DNA from: Codonopsis lanceolata
Taxonomy: Eukaryota > Streptophyta > Magnoliopsida > Asterales > Campanulaceae
NCBI GenBank assembly: GCA_013146195.2
Contig: CM028378.1
Location: forward strand, 39,082,108 to 39,146,107
Direction: 5' to 3'
DNA: 64,000 bases
The notes beneath the pieces were generated by a model. It made no database searches and had not been told where the DNA came from. It saw only the letters and a program-made list of their open reading frames with translations. Each line of letters begins with the position of its first letter. Position 1 is the first letter of the stretch. A program made the position numbers and the translations under genes. Below are positions 1 to 11,275 of this stretch, piece after piece.

Positions 1-113
1 AAAAGATATGTCATCTGATGACAATTGAAACCATTTATGATAAAATTTGATAAAGTTAATACAAAGAGTACCATGAGGAAAAATCAAGTAAAGTTAGGGC
101 ATAAAAAGTGATA

Positions 114-383
114 TTAACTCGTTTTTGATGTAATAGAATAAGTTTTATACATTACATTTTGATATAACTTTCTCTCTTCAAACCTCGACCGTACTACTTC
201 CTTTGTTGCTTGCATCTTCTGTTGTTGAAACAAACCTGTATTGTTGCTTACATTTTGATATAAATTTCTCTCTTCTAAAGTGTCAGTATACTTTTCTCTT
301 TTGGCTAAACATTCTCTTTCTAACACTTTTCTTGCTTGTGGTTTGATAGATTCTAAACTCTCTTGTATCTCACACAAGATCAC
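114..383 (-). pseudogene. Possible decayed exon, charged coiled-coil-like peptide
   Basis: An 89-codon open frame reads as a highly charged, helix-prone peptide rich in E, K, R and Q. It contains two near copies of the string EERNLYQNV / EERKLYQNV. The same frame continues upstream beyond the first Met, is broken by a TAA, and then stays coding-like for several more codons, which suggests an old exon or transposon-derived fragment and not a complete gene. I do not recognise the family. No splice signals or neighbours support a gene model, and a chance ORF in AT-rich DNA remains possible. Confidence 0.2.
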
Positions 384-1541
384 TGAGATCTTACAAAGGG
401 ATACTTTTTCAAATTATTGACACAATTCAAATTCAAACATTTCTTCTAACGGATTAGAAATCTCAATCTCTATATAAGAACATTGAAACAAGGATTAAAA
501 ATACTAAAACATTCATACTATCTCAAGAAGAATTCTCACTTGAAATGCCTCAACCAAAAACATTAGCCAGATAATTATATATTTATATTCTTTACTAGTT
601 TTTGTTTTAGACAATCACTGTTTCTTAATTCCTTATTTTTTTCAAATATTTAAGAAATCTTTGATTGTCACACGGGTGTGATTAATTCTCAATCATACTC
701 CAAAACACTGATCTTGGTCTTTGTTGTATTTTGATTCATTAGTGACCACATAGATTATTAATAATATTAATATACTTTAAAAATCTAAGTTTGACCAACT
801 TGATAGTATACATATCAGCTTACACTATGAACCACTTATAAATGCCTTGTTATTTATTCATCAGTTTTTAGAATTGTTCCAACACTTAAGCTCAGCCAGG
901 TACTTTCTTTGGTCATTTACTTGATTGTTTTATCAATTGTCTTTTACTTCATTCTCAATACTTGTGATTTTACAAAAAACACTTTTATTGTTTAACTGTG
1001 TCAGCAAGCTAGCAAAGAGTAACCAAGTTCATGAACAAACCATCAGCCTATTCACCGCTACAAGTTTCTAAAGTTGTCAAAACAATTCTTAAAATTTTGA
1101 AAGGCTATTTACCCCCACCAATTTTATTTGTTGCCAACTTGCATCAGTAACCACAGCTCACTTACGACGGTGGTGCCATTTAATTCCGGTCAAATATAGA
1201 ATTTAACATTAACTCACTGTTAGTATTAGTAGTACATTGGATAGGCCATAACATGGGTGTTTGAGGTTTTAATCCGTTATCCAACGGATTACCCAAAATG
1301 ATCCACGCGATGAAGCCTCCCCTACCAATCCGTAATCGTGAACTATTGCTCTCACTCTAGGCCTCTGACACCCCACCCCCACCCCCACCCATTGTTATAA
1401 CCTGATTTTTTTCTATTTTGATTTTTACAAATAAACGAATTTAATGACACTTTTATAATATTTGATTAAAGTTTTATTATTTTATTATTATATACTAGAT
1501 TAGTAAGTTAATAATTGACTTTTGGGTGGGCTAACTACACC
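384..1541. other. AT-rich intergenic DNA
   Basis: No coding frame, LTR end or terminal inverted repeat that I can recognise. The only notable point is the C-rich run near 1371. Confidence 0.6.
1371..1390 (-). other. G-quadruplex-type motif
   Basis: Four runs of three to five C separated by single A bases. The minus strand therefore has four G runs with one-base loops, which fits the canonical intramolecular G-quadruplex pattern. It stands out against the AT-rich surroundings. Confidence 0.6.
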
Positions 1542-1556
1542 TCATAATCTACTATC

Positions 1557-1632
1557 ATTATATCTTTTTTTTTTTTACTCCTAAGGGGGGCATGGGAAGG
1601 GATCGAACCTGAGACCTCACACTTTGTGAAGT
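1557..1632 (-). mobile_element. 5'-truncated tRNA-derived SINE stub with perfect 15-bp TSD
   Basis: Read on the minus strand, this 76-bp insertion holds a pol III B-box-like GGTTCGATCCC (1599-1609) and ends in an A-rich tail (poly-T at about 1565-1576 on the plus strand). It is flanked by the identical 15-mer TCATAATCTACTATC at 1542-1556 and 1633-1647, as expected of LINE-mediated target-primed insertion. No A box is present, so the copy is truncated at its 5' end. The family name cannot be settled from this stub. Confidence 0.75.
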
Positions 1633-1647
1633 TCATAATCTACTATC

Positions 1648-1970
1648 TACACCTTATTTTCTGTAATATACAACGCAAGGTACAATACCTTAATATAAGA
1701 AATGAGATGTAAAAAGTGGATTTTGGGGTGTTGTTAGTCTCTGCCTTGACTTTTTAGAAAATAATTTATTAAAATTAGAAATTGTATGGCCAGGACAAGG
1801 TAACATTAGAGCAAGGCCGATGGACATTTATTGACAAATCTTGTTTGAATCTTCCTATCCAATGAGAAATCTAAAAGTATCAAAACAAAATCAACAAACA
1901 ATTTTAATAATAAAAAAATAATCCGTTGAACCATCTTGCGCCTCATGCGCCTTCCTCCCTCTTCCCCTTT
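1648..1970. other. Intergenic DNA
   Basis: AT-rich spacer between the SINE stub and the Copia insertion. Nothing recognisable is seen. The last five bases plus one (1971-1975, ACATG) form the left target duplication of the Copia element. Confidence 0.6.
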
Positions 1971-1999
1971 ACATGTGTAAGGGTAAAATAAACATCACC

Positions 2000-4900
2000 T
2001 TTTTTTTTTTTTTTTAGGAAACAAGGACGTCACCCTGCATAATTTTATTAAATAAAAGAAAGATACAAACTTGAGGGGGACAACCAGCCTAACCCGTATA
2101 TATGGGGGGACAGAGGAGCCTTACCTCGAAAAAGAAATAGATACAAAAGGAACTAAAGATCTATGATATTCGGAGATAACAAGTACCACGGCTGTCCAAA
2201 ATAGAGTTCCCTCTAATAAGAGTAGGCAAGGCATCGCGAGATGTAAACTCAGAGTTCAATCACGAATCAATAGCATAATTTGCGAGCCCGTCCGCAACAG
2301 AATTAGCTTCTCTGTAACAATGACTAAATATGAAAAAGGAATCCCTTTGCATGGATAAAATGCCTCTAATATAATAGTGGAGAGTCCAGGGGGGATTATG
2401 ACCTTTAGAAAGACAATTATATAAAATCATAGAGTCCATCTCAACAATGGCCTGACGAAATCCATGAGAGTGAAGCCAACAAACTCCCTGAAATAGAGCC
2501 TTACATTCCGCCTCAGTGTTCGTAGCAAAATCATAAAAAGAGGCATAAGCAAAAAGGACTTGACCTTCAGAGTCTCGAACAATTCCCCCTCCACCACTAA
2601 TACCCGGGTTACCTCGACTCGCACCATCTGAATTCAATTTAATTAACGATCCAGTCGGCTTAGACCAAGAAATAGCTTGTATACGTCTTTGCTTGCTCGT
2701 AGCAAAGGAAATATAAGATCCCGAGATATTCTGCCGAATAAAGAAATTCCCGCAACCCATTAGGAGAGAGAGATCTTGAGAAATAGCATGGATAGCGGCA
2801 GAAATCGACAAACCAGCATTGTCAAAAATAATAGAATTGCGGATCTTCCAAATATGCCAGAGAATAATAGAAGGGAGTAACTTATGAGCTGTGGAGGAAG
2901 AGCCCCAACCCGCCATACATCGGAGCATGATGGAATCTCCCGAAATAGAGAGATTATGAGATAGACTGAAGGCCTTCCAAATCGAGGAGGCTAACTGGCC
3001 ATGAAGAAAGAGATGATTAAACGATTCTAACGAGTGATGGGAACAGCAAACACATTTAGAAACAATTTGGTAACCTTTATGAATCAGAGCTTCGTCTATA
3101 GGAAGACGCTTCAGCATTAAACGCCAAAGAAAAACACCAAATTGAGAAGGCAGTAATTTATGCCAAATGAATTTGGCTGAGGGAGATATAGTTGCTGCCG
3201 GTGTGAGGATGGAGAGAGCCGAAGACAAGGAAAATTTACCAGAAGAATTAACTGTCCAACACGGGTTGTCTAGTTGAGAAGAAAGCGAAATGCGCTGTTC
3301 CAGAATAACTTTTTTGGCAGGATCCGGGAGAATAGAAAGAGCCAAGGAGTTAAGGTTGAGCCCGGAGGAATCAAAGAGATCTTTTACATAAGAAAGCTCG
3401 CAATCAGGAGGCCGAGTAAGGAGCTGACCAGGAAGCCATTTATCGAACCAAATAGAGCAGTCACCAAGACCAATGTTCCAGTGGATGTGCGGTTCAGCAA
3501 CAGCTTGAATAAGTTTTAGACGACGCCAAACATGAGAGCCCTTTAAGGTCGAAACAGTAGCGTGCGCTGATGAGCAATATCTAGCTTTAAGAAATTCGGA
3601 CCAGATGTTATGGGAAGTTCGAAACCGCCACCATAGCTTAATAGAATATGCCTGAACCAGAGAAAGAATAGAGGGAATTCCGAGACCACCATAGAGCTTG
3701 GGGATACAGCAAGAACGCCAAGCAACCCAATGAAATTTGTGAGCACCATCAGATGAACTCCAAAAGAAATTCGCAAAGAAGCGCTCAAGCAGATTGATCA
3801 CAGATTTAGGAGGATCCAATGAGGCCAGAAGATATGCGGAAATGGAATGAAGCACATGACGAATAAGAGTAACTTTCCCTGCCGCATTAAGGAAAGAGCC
3901 GAGCCAAGATTCCACTCTATTCTGAAGCTTGACTAGGAGGGGATCAAAAAGGCTTTTTGTTTTACGCCCATGATAAAGAGGGCAGCCCAAGTAAGTGATG
4001 GGAAGAGAGTCCAAATGAAATCCAAGAGTATCAGCAATTCGGTTAGCCCTATCAGAGTTGATCGAGGGAGCAACATAAATTCTACTCTTTGATTTATTGA
4101 TGAGTTGGCCAGAAATCTGCTCATAGAGCTGGAGCAACTCCAAGTGCTTCTGAAGAGACCAATTATTCCCGTTACAAAAGATGATAACGTCATCGGCAAA
4201 CGAAAGGTGGGAGATAATAGGGCAGCCACTAAGAGTAGAAAACCGACAGCGAGCCACTGAGTTATGCAAGGCATTAAGACTTCTGCTTAGAACATCTGCA
4301 GCCAGAATAAAAAGGCTTGGAGAAAGTGGATCACCCTATCGAAGACCACGAGAAGAAGTAAAAAAACCAGAAGGGGATCCATTAATAAGAACTGAGAACC
4401 AGTTGCCTAATATAAGGCGCCAGATAAGATCAATAAATATCTCATGAAATCCAAACTTTCGGAGAACTTGAATAAGAAAAAGCCAAGAGACTCGATCAAA
4501 AGCCTTTGCCATATCAAGTTTAAGGATGATATTTGAGCCATTAACTTTTTTCCCCAAAAAAGTGACAAGTTCCTGGGCCAATAGAACGTTATCCTGTATA
4601 ACTCTTCCCTTAGTGAAAGCACTTTGGTTGGGGGAAATAATCTGGGGAAGGTAAAGAGCCAACCGAGAAGCAAGTAACTTCGAGATAATTTTATTGCAGA
4701 AATTGCAAAGGCTAATGGGACGAAAATCTTTAAAAGAAGATGGATTGTCTGTTTTAGGGATGGTGGCTATAAAGGTGCTGGTCCACGATCGAGGAAGAGA
4801 GAAACCAGAAAAAAATTCCAGAACTGCTGAGAAGAGATCATCTTGGATAATGTCTCAGCAAGAAATAAAAAATTGGCCTGTGAAGCCATCAGGACCAGCT

Positions 4901-5193
4901 GCACTGTCCTTATTCAGGCCTGTAATAGATGAATAAATTTCTTCCTTGGTGGGCGGGTTTATCAGAGAGAGGTTCCATTCATCAGTGACCAAAGTCGGAA
5001 TCATAGAGAGATCAAAATGAGAGGGGATTGGATCAGCCTTGAGTTGATCAAAAAAATAATCTGTGGCTCCCTTGGCAATGTCAGCTTCATTCTCAAGTAA
5101 ACAATTATCAGAGTTACGAATAGAGTGAATGTGGAGATGACGGCGAGATTGACAAACAGAGGCATGAAAAATCTTACAGTTACCGTCCCCCTC
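2000..5193 (-). mobile_element. 5'-truncated plant L1-type LINE inserted in the Copia LTR
   Basis: Minus-strand LINE: the poly(A) tail appears as poly-T at 2000-2015 at the left, and coding sequence ends at 2260. The right boundary falls inside the LTR at about 5193 and shows short homology with LTR sequence (CCTTGG). About 20 bases of LTR found in the intact copy (15011-15030 region) are missing at the insertion. ORF1 and the endonuclease domain are absent, so the copy starts just upstream of the RT domain. The element is younger than the Copia insertion it interrupts. Confidence 0.85.
2260..5190 (-). pseudogene. LINE ORF2 fragment: reverse transcriptase, zf-RVT, RNase H
   Basis: One frame runs through the whole fragment and is broken by only two stops: TGA at 4855-4857 and TAG at 4336-4338, the latter in a conserved RT motif just before GDPLSP. 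In order it shows the pre-RT GDGN/KIFHA motif, the RT fingers and palm with LDMAKAFDRVSW, the catalytic FADD box (about residue 26 of the part after the second stop), a thumb, a zf-RVT-type zinc region with CVCC and later H residues, and a C-terminal RNase H with NSDGASRGNPG, an AECKAL glutamate and an EMDS aspartate. RNase H at the C-terminus is typical of plant L1-like LINEs. The gene would copy LINE RNA at a nicked target. It is dead here because of the truncation and the stops. Confidence 0.88.
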
Positions 5194-5975
5194 CTTGGTA
5201 AATTATGTTTTGACAAATTTGGTAAATTTGGAAACAAAATCTTTAATTAGATTGTGGGTTTCTTGGTCATAAAATTTAGGAACTATTTTGGAAACTAAAT
5301 ATAGTCAAAGATCCTATACTAATCGTGTCTCTAAGAGTCATTGTCTTTAAGGTAATGAAATCCAAGAGTTATGGTAAGTGTATTTCTTTCCAAAGTCTAT
5401 AATCTTTGTTCTTCTTGGAGTTGGATTCTTTATTGTAGGGTTCCTCCACCTTATAAATAAGAAACATGGCCACGGCTGGAAAAACACGGATTCTGAGAGA
5501 GCAAAGAGCAGAAAATCCAGAATTCAGAATTCTAGCTTTTGTGCAGATCCTGATTGTAGCTTCGGATGTTACAACATTGGAAGCTACATTGAGAGCCGTT
5601 GCTGTTTTGTCTTCCTGGTTGATTTTAGGAAGCTGTTTGTTTCTTCCCTCGTTTTCTATACTTGTGTTTCTGTGGGATTTTTGCTCTCCAAGACTTGTTG
5701 TCTTGTGAGAGTGTTTTGTTTAGTGATTTCACATAGTTTTTGTAAAACAATTCATTTTTTTTAGTGAAATCTTTTTGGCCATGAGGCTAGATCTACAAGC
5801 ATAGGCTTGTAGATTGTTTGGTAAACACTTATATTCTGTTTCCTGCTTTATTAATAAGTCTTTCGCTGTTCTGTTTTATTTTGACCATTGTGACTTCCAT
5901 TGTAGCTACATCGGAAGCTACATTGGAAACTGCATTGGCTACTCTTGAGAATCCTAGCTATTTTGTTCTTTCAAT

Positions 5976-5987
5976 TGGTATCAGAGT
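5976..5987 (+). promoter_or_regulatory. Primer-binding site (initiator tRNA-Met type)
   Basis: TGGTATCAGAGT lies two bases after the LTR end and matches the usual plant tRNA-Met PBS TGGTATCAGAGC except for the last base. Confidence 0.8.
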
Positions 5988-6030
5988 CTTCTCTTGACAT
6001 TACTAAGAGTTGATTCTGGTAATAGCCGTG

Positions 6031-7818
6031 ATGGATTCTCAGTATGAGAATGTTGTTCGTCCTCCAACCTTGACTAATGCAAATTACTCTATTTGGAAAG
6101 TAAAGATGCGTATCTTCATCAAGTCAATTGATGAAAGAGCGTGACTTGCTGTTCTAAATGGTTGGAGTCCTCCTAAAACAACTGATCTGATGGTGATATT
6201 AAGATCACTAAAGAATCTGATTGGTCTAATGAGGATAGGAATACTGCTTCTTTTAATTCTAAAACCTTGTCTGCCATATATAAAGCCCTAGATGCTAACA
6301 CCTTTAGGGTTATAGCCAACTATGAGTCTGCTAAAGATGTTTAGGAGGCCCTTCAGACCCTGTGTGAAGGACCTGCCATTGTTCGTGCTTCTAAATTAAG
6401 ATTGCTCACCACACAGTTTGAAAACACAAGAATGAATGAATCTGAGGATATCATGTCATATTATGGTAGGCTTCTTGATATGTTTAACTCTGCTCTTGCT
6501 TTGGGTGATCCTATCACCAATGATCGTCTTGTTAGCAAGATGATGCGAACTTTGCCTGAAAGGTTTAATGTTAAAATATGTGCTATAGAGGAAGTACATG
6601 ATATTGACAAAATGGGTTTTGAAAGATTGGCTGGTATCCTTCAAAACTTTGAATTAAACCTAAATGATCAAATCAAACAAAAGGGCAAAGGGGCATCATC
6701 TTTTACTCCTATTGTGAAAAACATTGCTATGCCTACTACTGTTGATGTCTCTTCTGACTTGCTTGATTTATAAAGGGATATTGATGAGTCTGATTTTGGA
6801 GAAGATTCCATAGCTCTTTTGACTACTAAATTTAAAAAAAATTGAAAGCCAAGAGTCAAAATAGAACTCCATCATCAAGCTCCAAAAACACTCTCAAGCC
6901 TGATTCTGGTAAATTTGCTCCTAAGGAAAATTCTTTTCAAACATCAGAAAAACCTTTCACAAATCATTTTGCTTTAAAACCCTCTTACAATGGGAAAAAT
7001 ATTGATTCCATTCAATGTAGGGAATATCAAGGATATGGTCATTATGCAAACCAATGTGCAAATACCTTAAGGAAGAAAGGTTTAAACTTTTCAGCAACTT
7101 TGAGTGATAGTGATGGTGAAGATCCAGAAGATCTCATCACTCTCACAGCTATATACACTCTGAAACTGATTGTGCAGGTAATTTGCCCAATGTAGCTCCG
7201 GATGTAGCTACATCGGAAGCTACATAAGAAGATGCAATGGACAGAAACAGGGAAGATCACTGCTGCTTTAATTTTTCCGTCACTGAAGACGGCGGAGAGT
7301 CAGAGTCAGACTTGCTGGAAGGTTACAAAGAGCTATACAAGGATTGGGAAAAACGGCCTCATCAAATTACATTGCTTGGAAAGACAAATGAATTGCTAAA
7401 GAAGGCAAAAGAAGAACAAAAAGAGTGTATCGCAAGGCTGAAGAGTTTGCTGAGTAAAAAAGATGTGGAGATCGAAGAATTGAAAGAGGAGCTCATCCAA
7501 GCCAATGATACCATGAGCAAGTGGAACTCAAGTCAACAAAAAGTGGATGAGATGCTGAAATCTGGTAATTCTGGTAAGTCTGGAATTGGTTTTATACCAA
7601 AGATGTTTGTTAGAGAAGGTGAAGGTACTTCTGAACCTAAACAGACTACACAAAATTTTCAAAACCCAAATTTCTTTGAAAACCCCAAATCACGAAAGAA
7701 GAATTTTGTGTGTCACTTTTGTCATAAGCATGGTCATATTCAACCATTCTATTTTCTTAAAAAGGCTATCTATGAGGAAGAAGTAAGGCATGCTTTTTTG
7801 GTCCAAAATCAGATGTAG
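6031..7818 (+). pseudogene. Copia gag (SIRE-like), degraded
   Basis: Starts at ATG 6031 (MDSQYENVVRPPTLTNANYS), a typical Copia gag N-terminus with NYSIWKVKM. It is broken by TGA at 6142, a frameshift near 6190, a stop near 6342, stops near 6773 and 6842, and frameshifts near 6840 and 7135. The gag core is clear at 6402-6773 (LLTTQFENTRMNESEDIMSY). A first zinc knuckle at about 7015 reads CREYQGYGHYANQC: the CX2CX4HX4C spacing is kept but the second Cys is Tyr. A coiled-coil stretch rich in K and E follows (7380-7560). A second knuckle at about 7710 reads CHFCHKHGHIQPFY, with the last Cys as Tyr. The protein would form the virus-like particle shell; this copy cannot. Confidence 0.82.
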
Positions 7819-7824
7819 CATCGA

Positions 7825-9273
7825 ATGCAGCAACCAATGCAGCATCCAATGCAGCAACATTGGAAGCTACATTCGAAGCTACATCAGAAGGTACATTCAC
7901 ATAAACAACAACCTAAAACTTTTAAAAAGATGTGGGTTCCCAAAGGTAGTAACAAGAAGGATAAATCCAAATATTGTTTTGACATATGCCCCGGTGCAAA
8001 ATGGTATGATGATGAACAATGTAATGTAACTTTCACATCTTTGAAGTCTCACATAGCTGGTTCATGGTACTTTGATAGTGGTTGTTCTAGACATATGATA
8101 GGCTCTATTGAGAATTTGAAGGACTATGTGAGTGTCAATGGTGGATCTGTGACTTATGGAGAAGGAGCCAAAGGTAAGATAATTGGCAAAGGAACCTTGA
8201 ACGTAGATGGACTTCCAAATCTCACCAATGTCTATCACGTGGAAGGCCTTAAAACCAACCTCATTAGCATCAGTCAGTTGTGTGATAATGACCTACAGGT
8301 GAGGTTTGATAAAAATTCTTGTGAAGTTTTTTATCAGTCTAACAAGTGTCTTTTGACAGGTACTAGATCATCTGACAACTGCTATATGTTCAATAATGCT
8401 CAAACCTGTCACAATGTTAGTCTTGACATTACAGGTCTATGGCATAAAAAACTAGGACACATGAGTTTTCGCAAACTTCATGAGCTTGTAAAGCATGATG
8501 CAATGAAAAGATTGCCAAGTCTGGAAAAGAACTACACAAAGGTATGTGGACCATGTAAAAAAGGTAAGCAAACCAAGGCTTCTCACCTTCCCATATCTCA
8601 GTGCTCCACATCTAGATGCCTTGAGATGATTTACACAGATCTCATGGGACCTATTGAAGTAGAAAGTCTAGGAAAGAAAAAATACACCTTTGTCTGTGAT
8701 TTTTCTAGATACACATGAGTAGTTTTCTTGAGGGAAAAATCTGAAACTTTTGAGGCGTTTAAAATATGGTACACCCGTGTTATGAACTTGTATGATCTAA
8801 AGCTTACTAGAATTAGATCAGATCATGACACGGAATATGAAAATTCCTCCTTTTCTAACTATTGTGCCTCAAATGGCATATCCCATGAATTTTCTACTCC
8901 TAAAACTCCACAACAAAATGGAGTGGCGGAAAGAAAGAATATGACACTTCAAGAGATGGCTAGAGTCATGTTGAGCTCTAAGAACTTGGCAAAAAGATTT
9001 TGGATTGAAGCATTGAACACAGCTTGTCATATAGGAAATATGATCTTCTTGAGACCAGGTAACACCATGACACCTTATGAAATCTTGCTAGGAAAGAAAC
9101 CACCATTAAAATATTTTCATGTTTTTTGGTGTGTGTGCTATCTCCTCAATGATAGAGATCATCTTTCTAAATTTGATTCAAAAGTGACAAGTGTGTTTTC
9201 ATGGGGTACTCATCTAATAGTCGTGCATATAGAGTCTTTAATCTTAGGACAAAAACTATCATGTAGTCTATGA
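7825..9273 (+). pseudogene. Copia protease and integrase region
   Basis: The aspartic protease motif WYFDSGCSRHM is at about 8065-8100. The pre-integrase HHCC zinc region follows (WHKKLGHMS ... CGPCKKGK). The integrase core has the first Asp in YTDLMGPI, the second in IRSDHDTEY and the Glu in NGVAERKN, so all three catalytic residues are visible. A single TGA at 8716-8718 interrupts the integrase core (DFSRYT-stop-VVFL). Downstream, a frameshift near 9177 moves the reading frame before the C-terminal part, with another stop at 9264. Protease would process the polyprotein and integrase would insert cDNA. The integrase frame after the stop continues for about 180 codons. Confidence 0.86.
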
Positions 9274-11275
9274 ATATTGTGTTTGATGATCTAACGGATC
9301 TTGGCTACAAAACCATTGAGGATGATGTTTCAGGTATACTTGACCTTGGAGATCACGATTCATCAGCACAATCTTCAGAACCTGCATCTGAAATCAATGA
9401 ACCTGCACCTGAACAGACAGAACCTACAAATCCTGGAAGTTCAGGGGATGCGACTCAGAATGTAGCTCCGAATGTAGTTCTGGATGTAGCTACATCAGAA
9501 GCTACATTGGTCAGGAACTTTGCAGATGCTGAAACAGGCCCTGAACAAGGAGAGATTCAGTCCAGCTTGGCTGATCATGGCCATGACATTCCTAGCAGAA
9601 TTCAAAAGTGCATCCCACTTCACAAGTCATAGGTAATGTATATGATGGGATGTCAACAAGAAGAAAAGGTAAGGTAGACTATAGGAAACTTGCTTACTTG
9701 TCTACTTTTGAGTATGAAGAAATCCATGCATCATGTTTTGTGTCTACCATTGAACCTAATAATGTGCATGAAGCCCTAAAAGATGAGAGTTGGATCAATG
9801 CCATGCAAGAAGAGCTTGATCATTTTGCTAAGAATGATGTTTGGTACCTTGTTCCTAGACCCACTTCCGTGAATGTTATTGGAACTAAATGAATTTTCAA
9901 AAACAAATCGAATGAAGTGGGAGAGATAATAAGAAATAAAGCTAGACTTGTGGCTCAAGGGTACACACAGGTTGAGGGGGTGGATTTTGATGAAACCTTT
10001 GCTCCTGTTGCCCGCATTGAGTCCATACGTCTGCTTCTTGCCATTGCATGTTTTCTTGATATTACTCTTCAACAAATGGATGTGAAGAGTGCTTTCTTAA
10101 ATGACATTCTTGAAGAAGAAGTTTTTGTGGAACAACCAAAAGGCTTTGAGGATCCCCATAAACCCAATCATGTTTTTAAATTAAAAAAGGTCTTGTATGG
10201 ACTCAAACAAGCTGCTAGAGCTTGGTATGAGAGACTTACATACCATCTTTTGAAGAGTGGGTTTAGGAGGGGAGAGGTGGACAAAACTCTTTTTATCCAA
10301 AAACAAGATAAACACATTCTGATTGCACAGATTTATGTTGATGATATTGTGTTTGGGTCCACCTCCAAGTCCTTGGAAAAAGAATTTGTTAAATGTATGA
10401 CTTCGACCTTTGAGATGAGCATGGTAGGTGAATTGACTTTTTTCTTAGGGATTCAGATAAAACAGTTGCATGAAGGGATGTTCATATCTCAAGCCAAGTA
10501 TGCTCTCAACTTGGTGAAGAAATTCAGTCTTGAAAATGGAAAACGGAAAAAAACCCCTATGGGTACATCCAATAAACTTTGCAAAGATGAAAAATCTGAA
10601 AGCGTTGACCATACATTGTATAGGAGCATGATAGGAAGTCTGCTGTATTTGACTGCCACACGTCCAGACATCATGTATAGTGTGTGTTTGTGTGCTAAAT
10701 ATCAAGCAAACCCTAAAGTCTCTCATTTGGAAGCTGTCAAAAGAATAATTAGATATGTTAGTGAGACTTGTGCTATGGGTTTGTGGTACACAAAACACAC
10801 TAATACCAATCTTGTTGGTTTTAGTGATGCTGATTGGGCTGGTAGTGTTGATGACATGAGGAGTACTTCTGGTGGTTGTTTTTATTTGGGAAACAACTTG
10901 ATCTCTTGGTTTAGCAAAAATAAAAATTGTGTTGCCCTCTCCACAGCTAAATCTGAATACATTGCTGATGGAAGTGGGTGTACACAACTTTTATGGATGA
11001 ACCAAATGATCAAGGATTATGGCTTACACAGCAATGTGTTAACCATGTATTGTGACAACACCAGTGCTATAAGTAAAGCAAAAAATCCTGTTCAATACTC
11101 TAGAACTAAGCACATTGATATAAGACACCATTTTATTAGAGACTTGATTGAACAAGGTATTATTTGCATTGAACATGTAGGAACAGAAAATCAATTGACT
11201 GATATTTTCACTAAGAGTTTAGATTTTGAGAGATTTATAAATCTTAGAAAATCTCTCAGTATGTGTGCCATGTGA
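9270..11275 (+). pseudogene. Copia reverse transcriptase and RNase H
   Basis: An acidic, Pro-rich linker (9270-9632) carrying one copy of the element's reiterated motif is followed by a frameshift near 9610, then the RT N-terminus (ALKDESWINAMQEEL), a TGA at 9890-9892, and a 452-codon open stretch to 11275. RT motifs include QMDVKSAFLND, LYGLKQAARAWY and the catalytic IYVDDIVFGS box. RNase H shows VGFSDADWAG, STAKSEY, MYCDNTSA and the terminal KHIDIRHHFIRD. Apart from the single stop, the RT and RNase H catalytic residues look intact, making this the best-preserved module of the element. Confidence 0.9.

Larger units (their letters stand above)
1976..5973 (+). repeat. 5' LTR of SIRE-like Copia, split by a LINE
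   Basis: The first ~25 bases match the 3' LTR start at 14986. The match breaks at a poly-T tract at about 2000 and resumes at about 5194 with CTTGGTAAATTATG. The two LTR parts total about 0.8 kb. Compared with the 3' LTR, this copy has about 115-125 extra bases around 5708-5832, and the 3' LTR has a short duplication near 15340, so the two copies have diverged by indels as well as substitutions. The LTR end at 5973 abuts the primer-binding site. Confidence 0.85.

Noticed and set aside
7237..7818. A separate gene for the coiled-coil protein
   Set aside because: Its frame, zinc knuckle and position between the gag core and protease show it is the C-terminal part of the broken Copia gag.
10445..10987. 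180-codon minus-strand ORF opposite RT
   Set aside because: Antisense shadow of the conserved Copia RT/RNase H coding region, with no independent signals.
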